Positions 49,366 through 61,676 of a stretch of 64,000 nt of DNA are shown piece after piece. Under the pieces are notes generated by a model, which was given only the letters and a program-made list of their open reading frames with translations, was not told the DNA's origin and made no database searches. Each line of letters opens with the position of its first letter. The stretch's first letter is position 1. The stretch is from Daldinia sp. FL1419. Its lineage: Eukaryota; Ascomycota; Sordariomycetes; Xylariales; Hypoxylaceae. Location: positions 62,001 to 126,000 of the forward strand of contig MU623415.1 of NCBI GenBank assembly GCA_025201765.1, read 5' to 3'. A program made the position numbers and the translations under genes.

Positions 49366-51876
49366 ATGTCGCTCAGAGCAGTAAGTGATTTCTCATAGAC
49401 ATATAAAACTTTGGAACTTATTAGTTAATTGGCTTTTTTTTTTTCCAGGTCGCGGCCGCCCCGTGGGCTCGATCTATCGGCCGGTCGAGCGGTCGCATCT
49501 CCAGTCGCATTTCGAGTCGATGCTTATTAACTCAACGTCTCCCACGCTCGTCATTCTATAACCCTTCCTATACCCGTTTGATTAGTACTTCCAACTCCGA
49601 CCGAGCAACAGTTTCGAACGGCCAAGGAGCACCATTTCCCTTCACAGATATCTTAACCGAGAAGACCCCGCAGACCTTGACGGAAAAGATCGTACAAGAC
49701 CATGCCGTCGGTTTACCAGAGGGTAAATATGTTCGGAGCGGTGACTACGTGCAGATCGTACCCTACCGATGTCTATCTCACGACAACACCTGGCCCATTG
49801 CCAAGAAGTTCATGTCCATGGGCGCCACTCGAGTTAAGGACCCGAAGCAGATGGTTTTCGCACTAGATCACGACGTTCAGAATAAGACCGAGACCAACCT
49901 CAAGAAGTACGAACAAATCGAGGCATTCGCCAAGACCCATGGTATTCCCTTTTTCCCTGCAGGTTACTCGATTGGCCACCAAGTCATGGTGAGTGATCCT
50001 ATCGATTGAAAAGCGAATGATCACACGCTAAGACGTTGTCAGGTTGAAGAGCTATTCGTCTGGCCCGGAAAGCTGTGCGTAGCCTCGGACTCTCACAGTA
50101 ACATGTACGGTGGTCTTAGCTCGTTGGGAACTGCCGTAGTGAGATCTGACGGCGCGTCTATCTGGGCTACCGGAAAGAGTTGGTTCCAAGTTCCTCCCGT
50201 CGCGAAGGTTACCTTGACGGGAACACTGCCCGCGGGTGTTACTGGAAAAGATGTCATCGTTGCGCTGTGCGGATTATTCAAAAGCGACGTACTTAACCAT
50301 GCGGTCGAGTTCGCTGGTTCTGAGGAGACTATGTCCAGCATCTCGGTAGATAACAGACTAACAATCAGCAACATGTCTACTGAATGGGGTGCACTTTCTG
50401 CAATGGTACAACCCTCACATGGGAAGATTTTCGTATCATAGACTGACGTTGTACAACTAATAGTTCCCGATCGACCGAACTCTAGAACGCTGGTTGCGAT
50501 ACAAGGCTACAGAGGCAGCCATGGTCGAAGGCCGAACGACCAAAGAGCGAATCACGCATGAAAAAATCGATGAGCTTTACGCAAACCCTATGCAAGCCGA
50601 CCCCGGCGCACGTTTTGCCAAGCAACTGTACCTTAACCTCTCCACGCTTTCACCCTACGTATCTGGTCCCAATTCAGTCAAGGTCTCGACGCCTCTTAGC
50701 GAACTTGCCCCGAAGAAAATCAAGATCGACAGAGCGTATATCGTATCTTGCACCAACAGCCGAGCTTCCGATTTAGCCGCAGCCGCCAAGGTCTTCCAGG
50801 ATGCAGCAAAGGCCAACGGTGGAAAGATACCTAAGATCGCAGACGGTGTTAAGCTGTATATTGCTGCAGCTTCGAGTCGTGAGCAGGAGATCGCTGAGGA
50901 TAAAGGCAACTGGCAGGCCCTACTTGAGGCTGGAAGTACGCCGCTCCCGGCTTCGTGTGGCCCTTGTATCGGATTAGGAACTGGTCTTATGGAAGACGGC
51001 GAGGTCGGAATATCTGCTTCGAATCGAAACTTTGTTGGGCGAATGGGTTCTCGTAATTCCCAGGTGTATCTCGCCAGCCCTGAAGTTGTAGCCGCTAGCG
51101 CTCTTAACGGTGTAATTTCGGGTCCTGGTATATACAAGGCTCCGGAGAACTACGCGGGTGTGGATTATGGCTACGGCACTGGTGCACCCGCGACCCCGGA
51201 AAGCCAGATCGGCAATGCTCTCGAACAACTTGAGTCGCTCATCGACCGAGTCGAGTCTTCCGTGTCCAACGGCAGTGCAAAGCCCACCACCAAGATTCTC
51301 CCGGGTTTCCCCGAGAAGATTACTGGCGAAATTGTATTCTGCGATGCCGACAACCTGGATACCGACAACATTTACCCCGGAAAATACACTTACCAAGACG
51401 ATATTACAAAGGAAGGTATGGCGAGTGTTTGCATGTCAAATTATGATCCGGAGTTCAGATCAATTGCCAAACCCAACGATATTCTTGTCTCAGGGTTCAA
51501 CTTTGGCTGTGGATCCTCGAGAGAGCAGGCCGCCACAGCAATCCTTGCTAAACAGATCCCGCTCGTTGTTGCGGGTAGCTTTGGAAACATCTTCTCCCGA
51601 AACAGCATCAACAATGCGCTCCTAGGTCTAGAAGTCCCGCGTCTCATTGAGCGACTACGCGCGACTTTCCCCTCTACAAACAAGATTCCTACCCGACGAA
51701 CAGGGTGGACTCTAACGTGGGATGTAGCCCGAAGTGTGGTTGTGGTGCAAGAGGGCGAGAACGGTGATCGCTGGGAGGAGAAAGTTGGCGAGTTTGCCGA
51801 AAACTTACAAGAGATTATCGCGAAGGGCGGTTTATCCAACTGGATCAAGCACGAGATCATGAAGGCAGAGGCATAG
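49366..51876 (+). CDS. lys4: Homoaconitase, mitochondrial (lysine biosynthesis)
   Basis: Catalyses conversion of cis-homoaconitate to homoisocitrate in the mitochondrial alpha-aminoadipate pathway to lysine. Four exons (49366-49380, 49449-49988, 50043-50405, 50464-51876) join in phase to give 776 residues, normal for the fungal family. Exon 1 codes only MSLRA; the following Arg/Ser-rich stretch (about residues 1-45) is a mitochondrial presequence. The [4Fe-4S] cluster ligands are C402 (SCTNSR) and C471/C474 (SCGPCIGLG). The swivel domain has FNFGCGSSREQAATAIL with the catalytic Ser and Arg. Phrases such as VEELFVWPGKLCVASDSHSNMYGGL distinguish homoaconitase from mitochondrial aconitase in my reading. 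The first intron (49381-49448) falls within the presequence and has a T-rich 3' tract. Confidence 0.93.
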
Positions 51877-52582
51877 ACGCCACATAGGAAGACTGAAGTA
51901 GGGTTCCTAATTTGGATATCCAGATTTAGGTATGGCTGAAGAACTAGGGCGGGTTTCATAAGTGAAGCTCATAGTCGCAAGCTCAAGTCGGGTCTCCTAC
52001 CCGAGAATACCAGGGGCAAGCCGATCCCCTATAGCTGAAGATCGCAAATGCTAAGGCCAATAGAGCCGGCAAAAAGCGGGTGAGGAAAAGGGGGCGATAA
52101 AAAAGCGGGACTGGGTTCAAAAAGCAGGTTGTCATGAAGTTACGCATGTATATATCAAAGAGGGTGGTTATAGTGTAGAAAGACGGCGCAATTCAAGTAT
52201 ATATTGCTTGGTATCTAAAAAAAAAAAAAAAAAAAAAAGCATCATCCCAACGTTGATTTAGTCGTCAGTGGTGTTGCGTTGGCTTATATCACGCCTAGAG
52301 CAAGGACCCTAACCACGATGTCATAAGTATTATATGCCGAGATGTACTTCTGGAGTCATATATGGAAGGTAGAAAAGAATAAGGTGAATAAGGATTGGGT
52401 ATTGGTATCTTGAACTATAATGACAAAAACAAACATATATATAACGTCGAAACCAACGTCGTTCAAATGGTATCTTGCGTCCCTCCGGCAACCAATATCC
52501 CAATGCTTATATGTCCTCCACGTCTATATAACGGCGTAGGCAAGGTAAGCAACAACAACAACAACAACAACAACAACACCTC
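51877..52582. other. Convergent spacer with poly(A) and CAA repeat
   Basis: A run of 22 A lies at 52217-52238 and an (ACA)n microsatellite at about 52550-52577. No gene seen. The small minus-strand gene ends at the right edge. Confidence 0.6.
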
Positions 52583-53050
52583 CTACTCCGGCCTCGCCCA
52601 AAACTTCCTATGCGCACTACTCGCCTCCTTCTTCGTGCAAACGCCGACCCTTACCATTTCCTCCGGGATATCGCTAACTCTTCGATACCGCGTCCATTCC
52701 TTGACGGCGACATCGTGGATAGTATTTTTAGCAACAAACGGAACGCCCTCCCAGTCCATCAGCTCGTGGTGCATGGCGTCGAAGGCCTGGAGCAGGGGGT
52801 GGTGGTAGGCCTGCTTGCGGGCGTCGAGGTACCGCTGCGTCATGAGCTGGATGCACTCGGCGGAAACTTGACATCCGGCGCAGATGTCCCGCGGGAAGGG
52901 CAGCTGGGAGACGGGACAGAGCGTTACGTGTTGGGTCATATGTGGGCAGGGGCGCCGGGCGTACGGCTTGAAGGTCGCGCACGGGGCGAGGATGGGTATC
53001 GATATGTCGTGGCCGCAGGAGGCGCGGTATTTGTAGTATTGGTTACACAT
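52583..53050 (-). CDS. Small Cys-rich protein, fungal hypothetical
   Basis: Single exon, 155 residues, starting MCNQYYKYRASCGHD. The start at 53050 was chosen because the MCNQ beginning with an early CGH pair is common in related fungal hypotheticals; six extra residues are possible from 53068. Cys and His residues cluster in the first half: C2, C12 with H14, C24 and C35 with H37, then CPVSQ, CAGC and C66. This suggests two zinc-binding knuckles. The second half is helical and polar (DARKQAYHHPLLQAFDAMHHELMDWEG). No signal peptide or membrane segment is seen. Function unknown; a nuclear or cytosolic zinc protein is an inference only. Moderate GC supports coding. Confidence 0.6.
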   Translation of the reverse strand: MCNQYYKYRASCGHDISIPILAPCATFKPYARRPCPHMTQHVTLCPVSQLPFPRDICAGCQVSAECIQLMTQRYLDARKQAYHHPLLQAFDAMHHELMDWEGVPFVAKNTIHDVAVKEWTRYRRVSDIPEEMVRVGVCTKKEASSAHRKFWARPE

Positions 53051-54273
53051 CCTGGTGATTGATGGCAATAGGGGTTGTCGTGTCTGCTGTCTACAGGGCT
53101 GCCAGCTCTAACTCTCGGGATGACGAGTTAACTTCGACTAGCTGTCGATATTATCCCCTTCTAAGAGAAAGGAACGTGTATCGTAACTTTCCGCCGCCTT
53201 AGCACGACAGACCCGGCGGTTTCTTTCATCTGGTAGAAGCTTTTGGGGTGGTCTGGCGTAGTTGAGAATTCGACGGACGGTGGTGGAATCCTATGGTGCT
53301 ATACGTGCGCTCTTTGTCGTTATATATTCCCTCCAAGGCAGCAAATGTTGATATGATGTTTACTGGGTGCGCCCGGTAAGGAGTTATACGTTGATACATA
53401 TTGGAATTTTGGATATAAGAAGAATTTCTCGGGCCATAACTATATGCCTACTAAATAAAGATTTGCTATAGCTCTTGTGCTAATGGTTATCTACATTCAG
53501 CACAGTCAGTAAGTAAAAATTCTCGAGTTACTTTTGAGTGATACTGTAATGCGTCGATCGAGTCTTGAATCAAGTTGGCACTGAGTTACTATTATGGCTA
53601 CGCTGATATAGGGAAGGGTGGCACAATTTATTATTATTTCATCCAAACTGTACTGAAATAACTGGAAGATAATGCTCAAGATGGGATTGACATTAGTAGT
53701 TTCTGGCTTGCAATGATCTAATAACCTATTTGTAGGCTATACTGTCATAGCTGTAAATTTTCTCATACCAGACTTTACTTTTGCCTTCAATCTGAGAATT
53801 ATGGATATAAACAATGGAAATCGGATTATTTAGAGAATACTATTGATAATTAATGGTCAGAGTTAAATATATATAGGTATTTAATCAAGTATTGGTATGA
53901 GTCTATTCACTTGAGATACCACGAAGTTGAGACGATTAAACGGTAGATACGTCGTCTTATATTAACATTTGTATAAGTGATCAAAACCATGTCTATACCT
54001 TCGTTATTGCCTTCCAGAAAACATCAGATCCCCATTTGGAAAAACGTACGAGTTTACATCAATTTTGTCGTATGATTTAAAGGCCTAATTATCATAATGC
54101 AAGGGTTGGACGTTGATCTTTAATGTAGTGTAGAATGTCCCCGAATCTGGCGCCATGAACGCAAAGAGATCCGTGCCATTGACATCATACCGACGAAATA
54201 TAAACATAAAACTAGCGACAGCATCTCAACTTCCATTGTCAAGTTACTTGACTCAATCCAAAATTAATTCAAA
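53051..54273. other. Intergenic, AT-rich
   Basis: No supported gene. The part from about 53400 to 54060 is markedly AT-rich compared with neighbouring coding DNA. This could reflect repeat-induced mutation of an old insertion, but no element ends are visible. Confidence 0.45.
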
Positions 54274-55176
54274 ATGCCGCCTCATTTGCGCAGCGCGTCA
54301 AAACGCACGAACGCTGGGAATCAAAGCGCCGAGTCTGCCGGCGACGGTAGAGCTCAAGCCTCAAAGACTGCCGCAACCAGAGGACGCAAGAGAAAATCTA
54401 CCGAATCGCAGTCGTCTGGTAGATCTAAACGAGGAAAGCAGGCTGATGCGTCTAACGCGCCTAACGCCCAAGAAACAGAAGAGGTGCCGGAAGAACAGCG
54501 TAAACCGCGTCTAACAACTCCAGACCTGGAGTTCGATTACGATCGCAGCCAACTTCGCGACCCGCGACCTACTCCGGGACGCGTCAAACGACCGCGTTGG
54601 GAAGCGTTTGACCTACCACAGGACATCAAAGAGCGATTCTACATTCCCGAGCCCAAAAAGCCCAAGGGCCGGCTCAATGCATTGGAAAAAGACCGTCTCT
54701 TCAAGAAAAAGGCATTGATGGATCCTAGCGAAACATTCCACGACTTATATGTATGTCACAAAAAGGGCCCCAAGGGTTCGCCTACCTACGACTCTGCCGG
54801 CTTCCAGCTAGATTGGAAGAAGGTAGATGACTGGATGCGTCCAAGGGCGTATAATAAAGGGAGCATAGTGAATGGTATGACGAAGCGAATAGAGAAGGAG
54901 ATGCGCGAGAAGCGGGAAATGTTTGATATCTTCTTCGTCGACGGCAAGCCGCCTGATGCTGAGCTATCGACTGATGTCTTGGAGTATCTACGGGATCACG
55001 TCTCGAAAGATCTCGGCGTGCCGTGGCATCAAATCGGCCCCAAGCATCTGGCCGAGTGGGCGGAGAAGGGATTTCAGAAGCAGAAGGCCGAGGAATGGTG
55101 GCGGGAGCCGAATGAGATGGAGCGTCTTAGGATGTCCAAGATGGAGAGCGGTTGCGAATTAAGAAAGGATCTCTGA
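54274..55176 (+). CDS. Basic, probably nuclear protein of unknown function
   Basis: Single exon, 300 residues. The first 95 residues are disordered, rich in Ser, Ala, Arg and Lys, with stretches that resemble nuclear localisation signals (GRKRKSTES, RSKRGKQ). The middle has the repeated-looking phrase RPRWEAFDLPQDIKERFYIPEPKKPKG, and the C-terminal half is mixed helical with many Lys, Glu and Trp (EKGFQKQKAEEWWREP, ending CELRKDL). I recognise no named domain. Local pattern and length suggest a conserved fungal hypothetical. The gene converges on the FMN oxidase gene with only 134 bases between stop codons, leaving little room for terminators. Confidence 0.65.
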   Translation: MPPHLRSASKRTNAGNQSAESAGDGRAQASKTAATRGRKRKSTESQSSGRSKRGKQADASNAPNAQETEEVPEEQRKPRLTTPDLEFDYDRSQLRDPRPTPGRVKRPRWEAFDLPQDIKERFYIPEPKKPKGRLNALEKDRLFKKKALMDPSETFHDLYVCHKKGPKGSPTYDSAGFQLDWKKVDDWMRPRAYNKGSIVNGMTKRIEKEMREKREMFDIFFVDGKPPDAELSTDVLEYLRDHVSKDLGVPWHQIGPKHLAEWAEKGFQKQKAEEWWREPNEMERLRMSKMESGCELRKDL

Positions 55177-55310
55177 ACGGATAGTTAGAAAAGACGGATT
55201 GGATAGGCTGTCCCGTGTAGAATATGTTGTGAATGGACTCAATTTTCATCTTATTACAACTATTTATATAAGTAGGTAGTTACTTGATTTTCAACTTTCC
55301 ACATCACCAC

Positions 55311-57042
55311 CTACGCACCAGCCCAGCTCGGCGTCCAATCAACCTACAACCGTGTTAGTCTACCATCCAAAAAGCGAAGATAGATACGTGAGGTGGGAAG
55401 TTAATGAACAAAAAAAGAAAAGAAAATTAAAAAAAAAAAAAAATACTTACGATCCCAGGATCAATCCTCTTCAAATCCGCAACCCCCGCATTCGCCGCAT
55501 CGATCGCAATCTCGTGCTTCAGTATCTCAATAGCGCGCTTGACGCCCTCGGTGCCGTAGACGTTGGCGTACATGAACGGGCGGCCGAGCCCGACGGCGCG
55601 CACCCCCAGCGCCAGCAACTTGACCACGTCGGCCCCGTAGCGCACCCCGCCGTCCGCGTACACCTCCAGCTGCGAGAACACCTCCGGCGCCTGCTGGCGG
55701 ATCTCGATGGCTGCTTCGAGGGGCGATCGCGCGCCGTCGATTTGGCGACCGCCGTGGTTGGATAGGTAGACTGTTAGGGGCAAGGGCGTTAGGTTAGGTA
55801 GTAAGTGGATGGATGCGGATGGGACGGAATAAAGGAAAAGGGAAGAGGAGAGGTAGGTTGTAAAGCCTAGGTAGCGCAAAAAGGAGCCATGCTACGTACT
55901 TGCGGGAACCTTGTGCTCGACGGCCTTCTGTGCGTCTTCCACCGTCTGTATTCCCTTCAACACAATCGGCAAATCCGTAAGGGTGCGAATATGGTCGTAA
56001 AAGTCCCACTATTCAAACCAGCATCGATATTAGCCCCCCTAGACTCGGCCATGTCCTGGACGGCAATTTTGGCCCACTTACGGTTATCAGAGTGTAAGCG
56101 GAGTCGCTGTACGACGAGTTAGCCTATTACACCGTATGCGACGACCACGGTCCTGGGATTAGTCGACTTACGCTGAGCCGACGCCGTAACGCGCTGCGCG
56201 ATGGCGGTTTCCGTCTGCCGCCGAGTCGATGGTAAAGACTATGGCTTTGCTTCCGGAATCCTTGGCCCGGGCGAAGATTTCTTTCGTAGCGGTGTCGTTC
56301 GAATCGAGGTATACTTGTTGGAACGTGACTTGGTCCTTCGCTTTGAATGCGGAAATCTCTTCGATCGTCATGCTTGCTAGGAGGGCGGGCTTTTTCGGTT
56401 GGTAGTGTTAGCGGGTATGTGATTGACGAGGGTATAGACTAGGGGGGATGTGGTTGGATCATACCATATAGAGAATGTCTCCAGCTGCAGCGCCCTCGAC
56501 GAGTCCCTTCTCGGCGGCGGTATTGCCGTAACCCCCTCTCGCAGCGGGACTAATGAAGAAAGGGGCTGAGAAGTTGTGTCCGAGGATTGTGGTACTATAT
56601 CGCCCATCAGTGAGTTCTATGGAATCGGAACAAGGTTATGCGAGCTGGCATACGGAAGTGTTGACTCGATATTCGTAATATCCACCATGGTCCTCGGGCG
56701 AAGTCTATATCGGTTAAATACTTCAAGATTATTTCGGTACGACCACTCGCCGCCAGCGCCATTTCGGTAGTAAGTATAGTTCTGAGTCGGGAGATGTCTC
56801 CGCGCCGCTGCGTCGAAATCCGGTAGTCCGACTAGTTTATCTAGGGGCGGGAGTTCGCCGGCCGGTAGATCGGCGAAGTACTCGTCGAACCTTCTCCCGT
56901 GTTAGTTTCTCCCTTTTCCCGTTTCTCGAGTTCACACAAAGTCTAGGCCCGGCGTGACTTACCCCGTATCAGGCTCGTTTAGAAATGGGCGTGCCGCCAA
57001 GGCGCCCCCGAGTAGGGAGAGAGAAAGGAATGTGGTGCGCAT
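55311..57042 (-). CDS. Secreted FMN-dependent 2-hydroxy acid oxidase
   Basis: Oxidises L-2-hydroxy acids such as lactate by FMN. Eight exons join in phase to give 383 residues: 57042-56963, 56890-56654, 56594-56465, 56389-56172, 56106-56082, 56008-55900, 55770-55451 and 55343-55311. Residues 1-17 (MRTTFLSLSLLGGALAA) are a signal peptide, unlike the cytosolic or mitochondrial relatives. Motifs: TYYRNGAGGEWSYRNN with the FMN-side Tyr, ILGHNFSAPFFISP, VLKGIQTVEDAQKAVEH with the flavin Lys, and the active-site His and Arg in YLSNHGGRQIDGARSP. DGGVRYGADVVKLLALG and GLGRPFMYA bind phosphate. There is no cytochrome b5 domain, so it is not a full cytochrome b2. Exon 5 is only 25 bases and the final exon 33, so the gene is easily broken by automatic prediction. 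Confidence 0.87.
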
Positions 57043-58673
57043 CTTGGAATGCTATGTCTCAACGAGCGGATAGAGGACAAGAGAGGACGAAAGACCTTTT
57101 GAACATAAAGTCCAAGTTACATATATTTATTTCCGAGGTCCCGGGACGTTACACCCTTTCCCTCTTATCCTACGAGCTCGTCGTACCCCCGCCCCCCTCC
57201 TCCCCTTGTCTCAATCATCTCGGAAGGAAATAGTCAGCACCGCCATTTACCACGCGGTGGTAGGTAATTTTGTCATCATCGCCAAGCACGACCACCTACT
57301 TTCATAAGACGGAAGCTGGGCCAAGGCATTAAATTCGTCTTACCTCACAAAGTTAGCTCCCGCGGCTTCCTTGCCTCCATCGGGGGGCATATGTCAAAGA
57401 ACTTAGATTATATCAGGATTATCTGATCTTTTCTTTCCTATTTTAGACTAACTTTTGCAATCACGACATCGACTTCGAGGGTCTTATGAGACAATGTCGG
57501 CGCATGATAACAACAAGGGACTTATCGGAGATTCCATATAGTCAACATTCACAACTCCGTTAGTGGGTTCGGCCCGTTGAGCAAGCTGATAGAGGAAGTT
57601 GGCTGAGGCTTGTAGATGCAAGGTACTAGCGGGCACCTGATCCGCTGACGATTATCAGCCATGTTCTAGCCGATCAGTGGAGACGATGGTATCAAATTGC
57701 CGGTACGGGTTTATTGGACTAGTTCGAAGGACTTTAGGGAATTTGACTGCTTGGACGAATCAAGTCACTTATTCAACGGCCTCGGATTAGATCTCAAACT
57801 CCTGATAAGATAATGTCTTCCAGGTAGCCAGGGTAATAGCTACGATTCCAAATCTTCCGGCTTATGAATACGATTCGGTGGGCCTCTGTGGGACTTGTTA
57901 GCTGCGGACATTGGACTGGGATCATCTAGGGGACCTCCCTTCAGGCTTAGACAACTTGAAATATGCGGTGACGATTCAAACGCGGAATCGATATCCATGG
58001 AGTTTACTACCTACGTCAATAACATTCCCTTGACCAGCCTCATCGAATGACGAATTGACGCGCCAGCAAAAATACGCCAAGGAAACAGAGCTCTCATAAG
58101 CTTCAAGAATCCTACGACCAGGTAGTTCAAATTGTTTCTCTATTGTTCTTTCAGGTGAAATAGGCGCTGTCGGAACTTTCCACCTCCCTTCACCTTAGGT
58201 TCTCTAGCCTTGGATAGAAAGGGTATGCCGCCCGGAGACGGCGATTATTCACACCACGATTCCTGGTTGTGGGATTCCTCGGGACAAATTTAAGCACCCA
58301 TGTCCTTGGACGAACTCCAATGTTCCCATAAGAGGAAGCCGCCAAGCCATTCGAGTCCCGAGTAGAAAGACGACATGGATTATCCACGGGGTTGGAAAAG
58401 TGCATGTGATAGTTACATGTAAGAATGCTGCCTAGAAAGACCATCAACTCTACCGGCAATCATGTTACACACCTTAAGAGGCGAGCGTATTTTGGTGACC
58501 ATTAGATTAATAGACTGAGAAGTCGATGTATTAGATAGTTTTCGCCAAGGTACCAAGAGCACGGATTCGGAGGACGTCATCCAAAGGGAAAGTTCGCATC
58601 TTTCCAAGACTACCTAACGGTTAAGTATTCAAAGCTGCATCGCGGCCTCCGATATCTCCATCCTCCAAGAGGA
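57043..58673. other. Intergenic region, no gene seen
   Basis: Promoter of the FMN oxidase at the left and 3' flank of the ferric reductase at the right. The short open frames near 58190-58607 have no motifs. Confidence 0.5.
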
Positions 58674-60671
58674 TTACCACGCGAAGCCTTCATTATGCCA
58701 CCAGATATTCCGGCCTTTCTTGGCCCAAACTCCGACGTGCGATCTCAATTCGCGGGCCATCCCCTCCGGTCCGCAGACTAATACGGCGACACGCTCTTCC
58801 ACTCCTTGTCGGAAGAAGTCGTCGACGATTTGTCGTAGATCGGGTCGTTTGTGAATCTGTCTAGGATTAAGATACGAATTGCTATCTAACTCGACAGCTT
58901 CCCGCAAAGTAACATCGCGTGGAACAGTCCGAGTCAAGAATACCTGCATATTATCTTCAATATCATTTCCCGCGTCGTCTGAAGGCCAAGACGCATCAGC
59001 GGCTCCGCGTACTGCCCAGACTACCTGTACCCGGGCTGTTGGATTTTCATTTATAATAGATCCTGTAAGGCGTTAGTATCTTGCAGAAATGAGCCGATGC
59101 ATGAAACCCTTCTATGAGTATCTAGGTCCGGTGTTTCCCCCCTGCTTAGACACTAAGGCTTGTTCTAGAATGAAGTCCGATGCAGAGCATCTTAGCTAAG
59201 AAAATACTAATCACTTACTGCGTTCAAGTCAGCGTTGGCACAATGATGTATCGATTGAATAGAGCGGAGGGTAAGAATACCTGTATATAGGCAGAATAAA
59301 CGTAGAACCAACTCCGCCAGCAACTAGAAGGATACGATCGAACTCTGGGCTGGCTAGATTCGGAAACCATGTCGCGTATCCATAAGGACCTTCAATACAT
59401 AGTGGTACTTTATCTTCAACGGGCTCGTTTTCTGCAAATTGAGCCAGGGCCGTAGTCATAGGTCCTCTCTGGCGCCGCGCAACCAAAGTTAATTCCCCAG
59501 ATTTTTCATCCACCGATGCAATGGTAAACGGATTGAAAGCGAACTCGAATAAAAGGTATGAGCTGCGTCGAGAAGAAAAGGGAATAGTCAAGTATACGTG
59601 CATTCCGGCATACTTGCGGAAGCGGTCGAGCTTGGAGATAGGAAGGGTAGCTACTATCTTGATTAAGTTCGTGTCAGGTATCAGCTCCAGAGTCGATGGT
59701 ACGGTAATGGTATCAATCTTGCGCTTGATGAGATCGATGAAGAAAACGAGTAACGCCTCGACTAGATATTGTCGGCCTCCGTGATGGGAGTGGAAGAAGA
59801 TGGCTGGCGGGAGTGCCAGTGCGACCATAAGGTGTGTAATGAAAAAGACACGGTACGAATAAGTACGAATAGTCTTCAGGGCTGTTGCGCCCAGCAAGCT
59901 CATACCAGTGATCGAACCAAGACCGAGAGCCGGGACCGGACGAACAATTCTTTCGGCGAGGATGCCTTCCTGGATATAGAAGTTTAGGTACAAACCTGCA
60001 TGGACGAGCAACAAGGTGTAGATGATCCATCCAAGGACTCTATGCCACCGATTGAGCTGCTCGTGAGAGGACCCGAACGCAAAGGCGATGGGGTTAATAT
60101 TCTTTAGTATTAGTAAATATTGCAGCGGAAGTTGAGATATGCCAACTATTCCAAACCGCTTCGTGAGATGAAGGTAATCTATACCAAATTAGCTTAGATG
60201 CCTCTCAAATTACGAGTTGATGATAGTGGTGGATTGTCAGAGCAGTCCTCACGCTGAAGAACTTGTGAAATAACCATACTGACCGTTTCCAGTACCCTCA
60301 AAACACAAAAACACAAGCCAACCAGCCCACAGCGACCCGAAAACAATCTGATCCCTCTGTCCCAAATTCACCCCCAAAACCACAACCTCGTCCCCAAGCC
60401 ACCACCTTACCCTCCTAACCGCACCTCTCCAAGACCCCACAGCGCTCTGCCTCTCGTGCTTGAGGCCCGGGGAGCTCGGAACGGCGGAGTAAGCGACGGG
60501 CTGGTACGGCGACACCCGCCTAAGCATGAATACCCCCAGCCGGTACAGCAGCACCAGGCCTATGGGGATCAGCGCCGAGAGCTGCGCGTAAGCTGCGTGC
60601 CGGTCGAGGGATTGCCGCCGCGCGTGCTTTTGCGCGTCCTCTAGGGCGAAGATTTGGTACGGCCAGCCCAT
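58674..60671 (-). CDS. Ferric-reductase-like transmembrane protein (FRE/NOX family)
   Basis: Moves electrons from NADPH through FAD and two haems across the membrane to reduce metal or oxygen. Exon 1 is 60671-60284, exon 2 60178-59285, exon 3 about 59062-58674. Membrane helices carry the haem His: RWHRVLGW, LLVHAGLYL, FFITHLMVA and IFFHSHHGG. The FAD motif is NPFTIAS, with Asn in place of the usual His. NADPH motifs are GGVGSTFILPIYR and VCGPEGM, and the end NIWWHNEGFAW is typical. The exon 2/exon 3 junction is out of phase by one base: the donor leaves AG, while the acceptor CAG at 59063 is followed by GATCT and the downstream frame needs TCT ATT. An 11-base microexon (AACAAGCCTTA, about 59169-59159) would restore phase but uses a weak donor. 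A frameshift or base-call error is equally likely. Confidence 0.8.
59063..59284 (-). other. Long second intron of ferric reductase with phase conflict
   Basis: About 222 bases, three to four times the local norm. It contains a strong internal GTAAGT preceded by CTGACTTGAACGCAG, and another CTAAC-CAG pair at its 3' end. Joining the outer sites shifts frame by one base. Confidence 0.6.
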
Positions 60672-61676
60672 TTTGATATGATTTTTCCCTAATAATTAAA
60701 AGGGCACGGGCGCTGTTTTCACCAAGATAGTGTTTGTGTTCCCGTCGCTGGGTGCCTTTCTTTACCCGTGGATTTTGACCAAAAAGAAATTTGGCGGATA
60801 TGATATTGGAAAATCCGACTTTGAAGATAGCACGGGTGAAGTGGCCTCCTTGATTCGCGTGGAAGATACGAATACTGCTTGCTAAGATCTTATTAAATAA
60901 GTTAAAGATAACTACGTCAACTGGGTTAGACAATGAATAAAAAATAAAAAAAGAGGCGCCGCGAAGTTGCGTGATATCAGCCACAGTCGCACACCGAAAG
61001 TCACTCGCAAGCCACAGTTTTTAGATATCAACGTTGATACGATCGCAATCCCATTAATAAGTGAGACAAGATGGTTTGCTGATCTTTTCACTCTTCTCGA
61101 TGAGCGGGTGTGCGACAATACCTGAGGTCTGAAGGTGTTGGTTTGTTTGAATAAGTCTTTGTCACATATTATTTACGTCGTTATTAATCCCCATCCACCT
61201 CCACAAACCCCCGGCTCATAGGATGCAGGATTCCAAATGTTGGTGGTTGGCGTCGTTGCTCAACAGATCAACGGGTTTACGGAAAATACCTCGAGCCACG
61301 AGATGCTTACCTTTCTTTTAAAGGATGACAATTACGACGGCGTGTATTGGTCGATCGGAAACCTCGTCGCTCTACATATTTCCGGCCGAGTGCGAACCGG
61401 AGTGTTTAAGAATCCGATTTTGCAGAGATGTTTTATCAAATAATATAAGTCCGTATTTTGAACTATCATCACCGCGTTGCCGATATTAGCCTATCATTGG
61501 CCTCTAGTTTTAATCTAGAGCCACTTAGCGTCGCCGCTGCGCCCACCCCATGCTCCTCCCAGCTCCACGGCCCAATCTAGGCCAAGTCCGCTGTAAGATT
61601 TAGCACATAATGGCTACTAAGAAGCCATCTTCCACATCCAGCGAAGCCTGGTTCTGCGATCAGCTTGATCCAACAT
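60672..61676. other. Spacer before tRNA-Pro
   Basis: Promoter of the ferric reductase at the left, otherwise no supported gene. A short frame at 61237-61443 is probably chance. Confidence 0.5.

Noticed and set aside
38990..51876. Possible biosynthetic cluster (receptor, tyrosinase, permease, dioxygenase)
   Set aside because: No backbone enzyme or cluster regulator; strands alternate and a primary-metabolism gene (lys4) follows. Co-function is unsupported.
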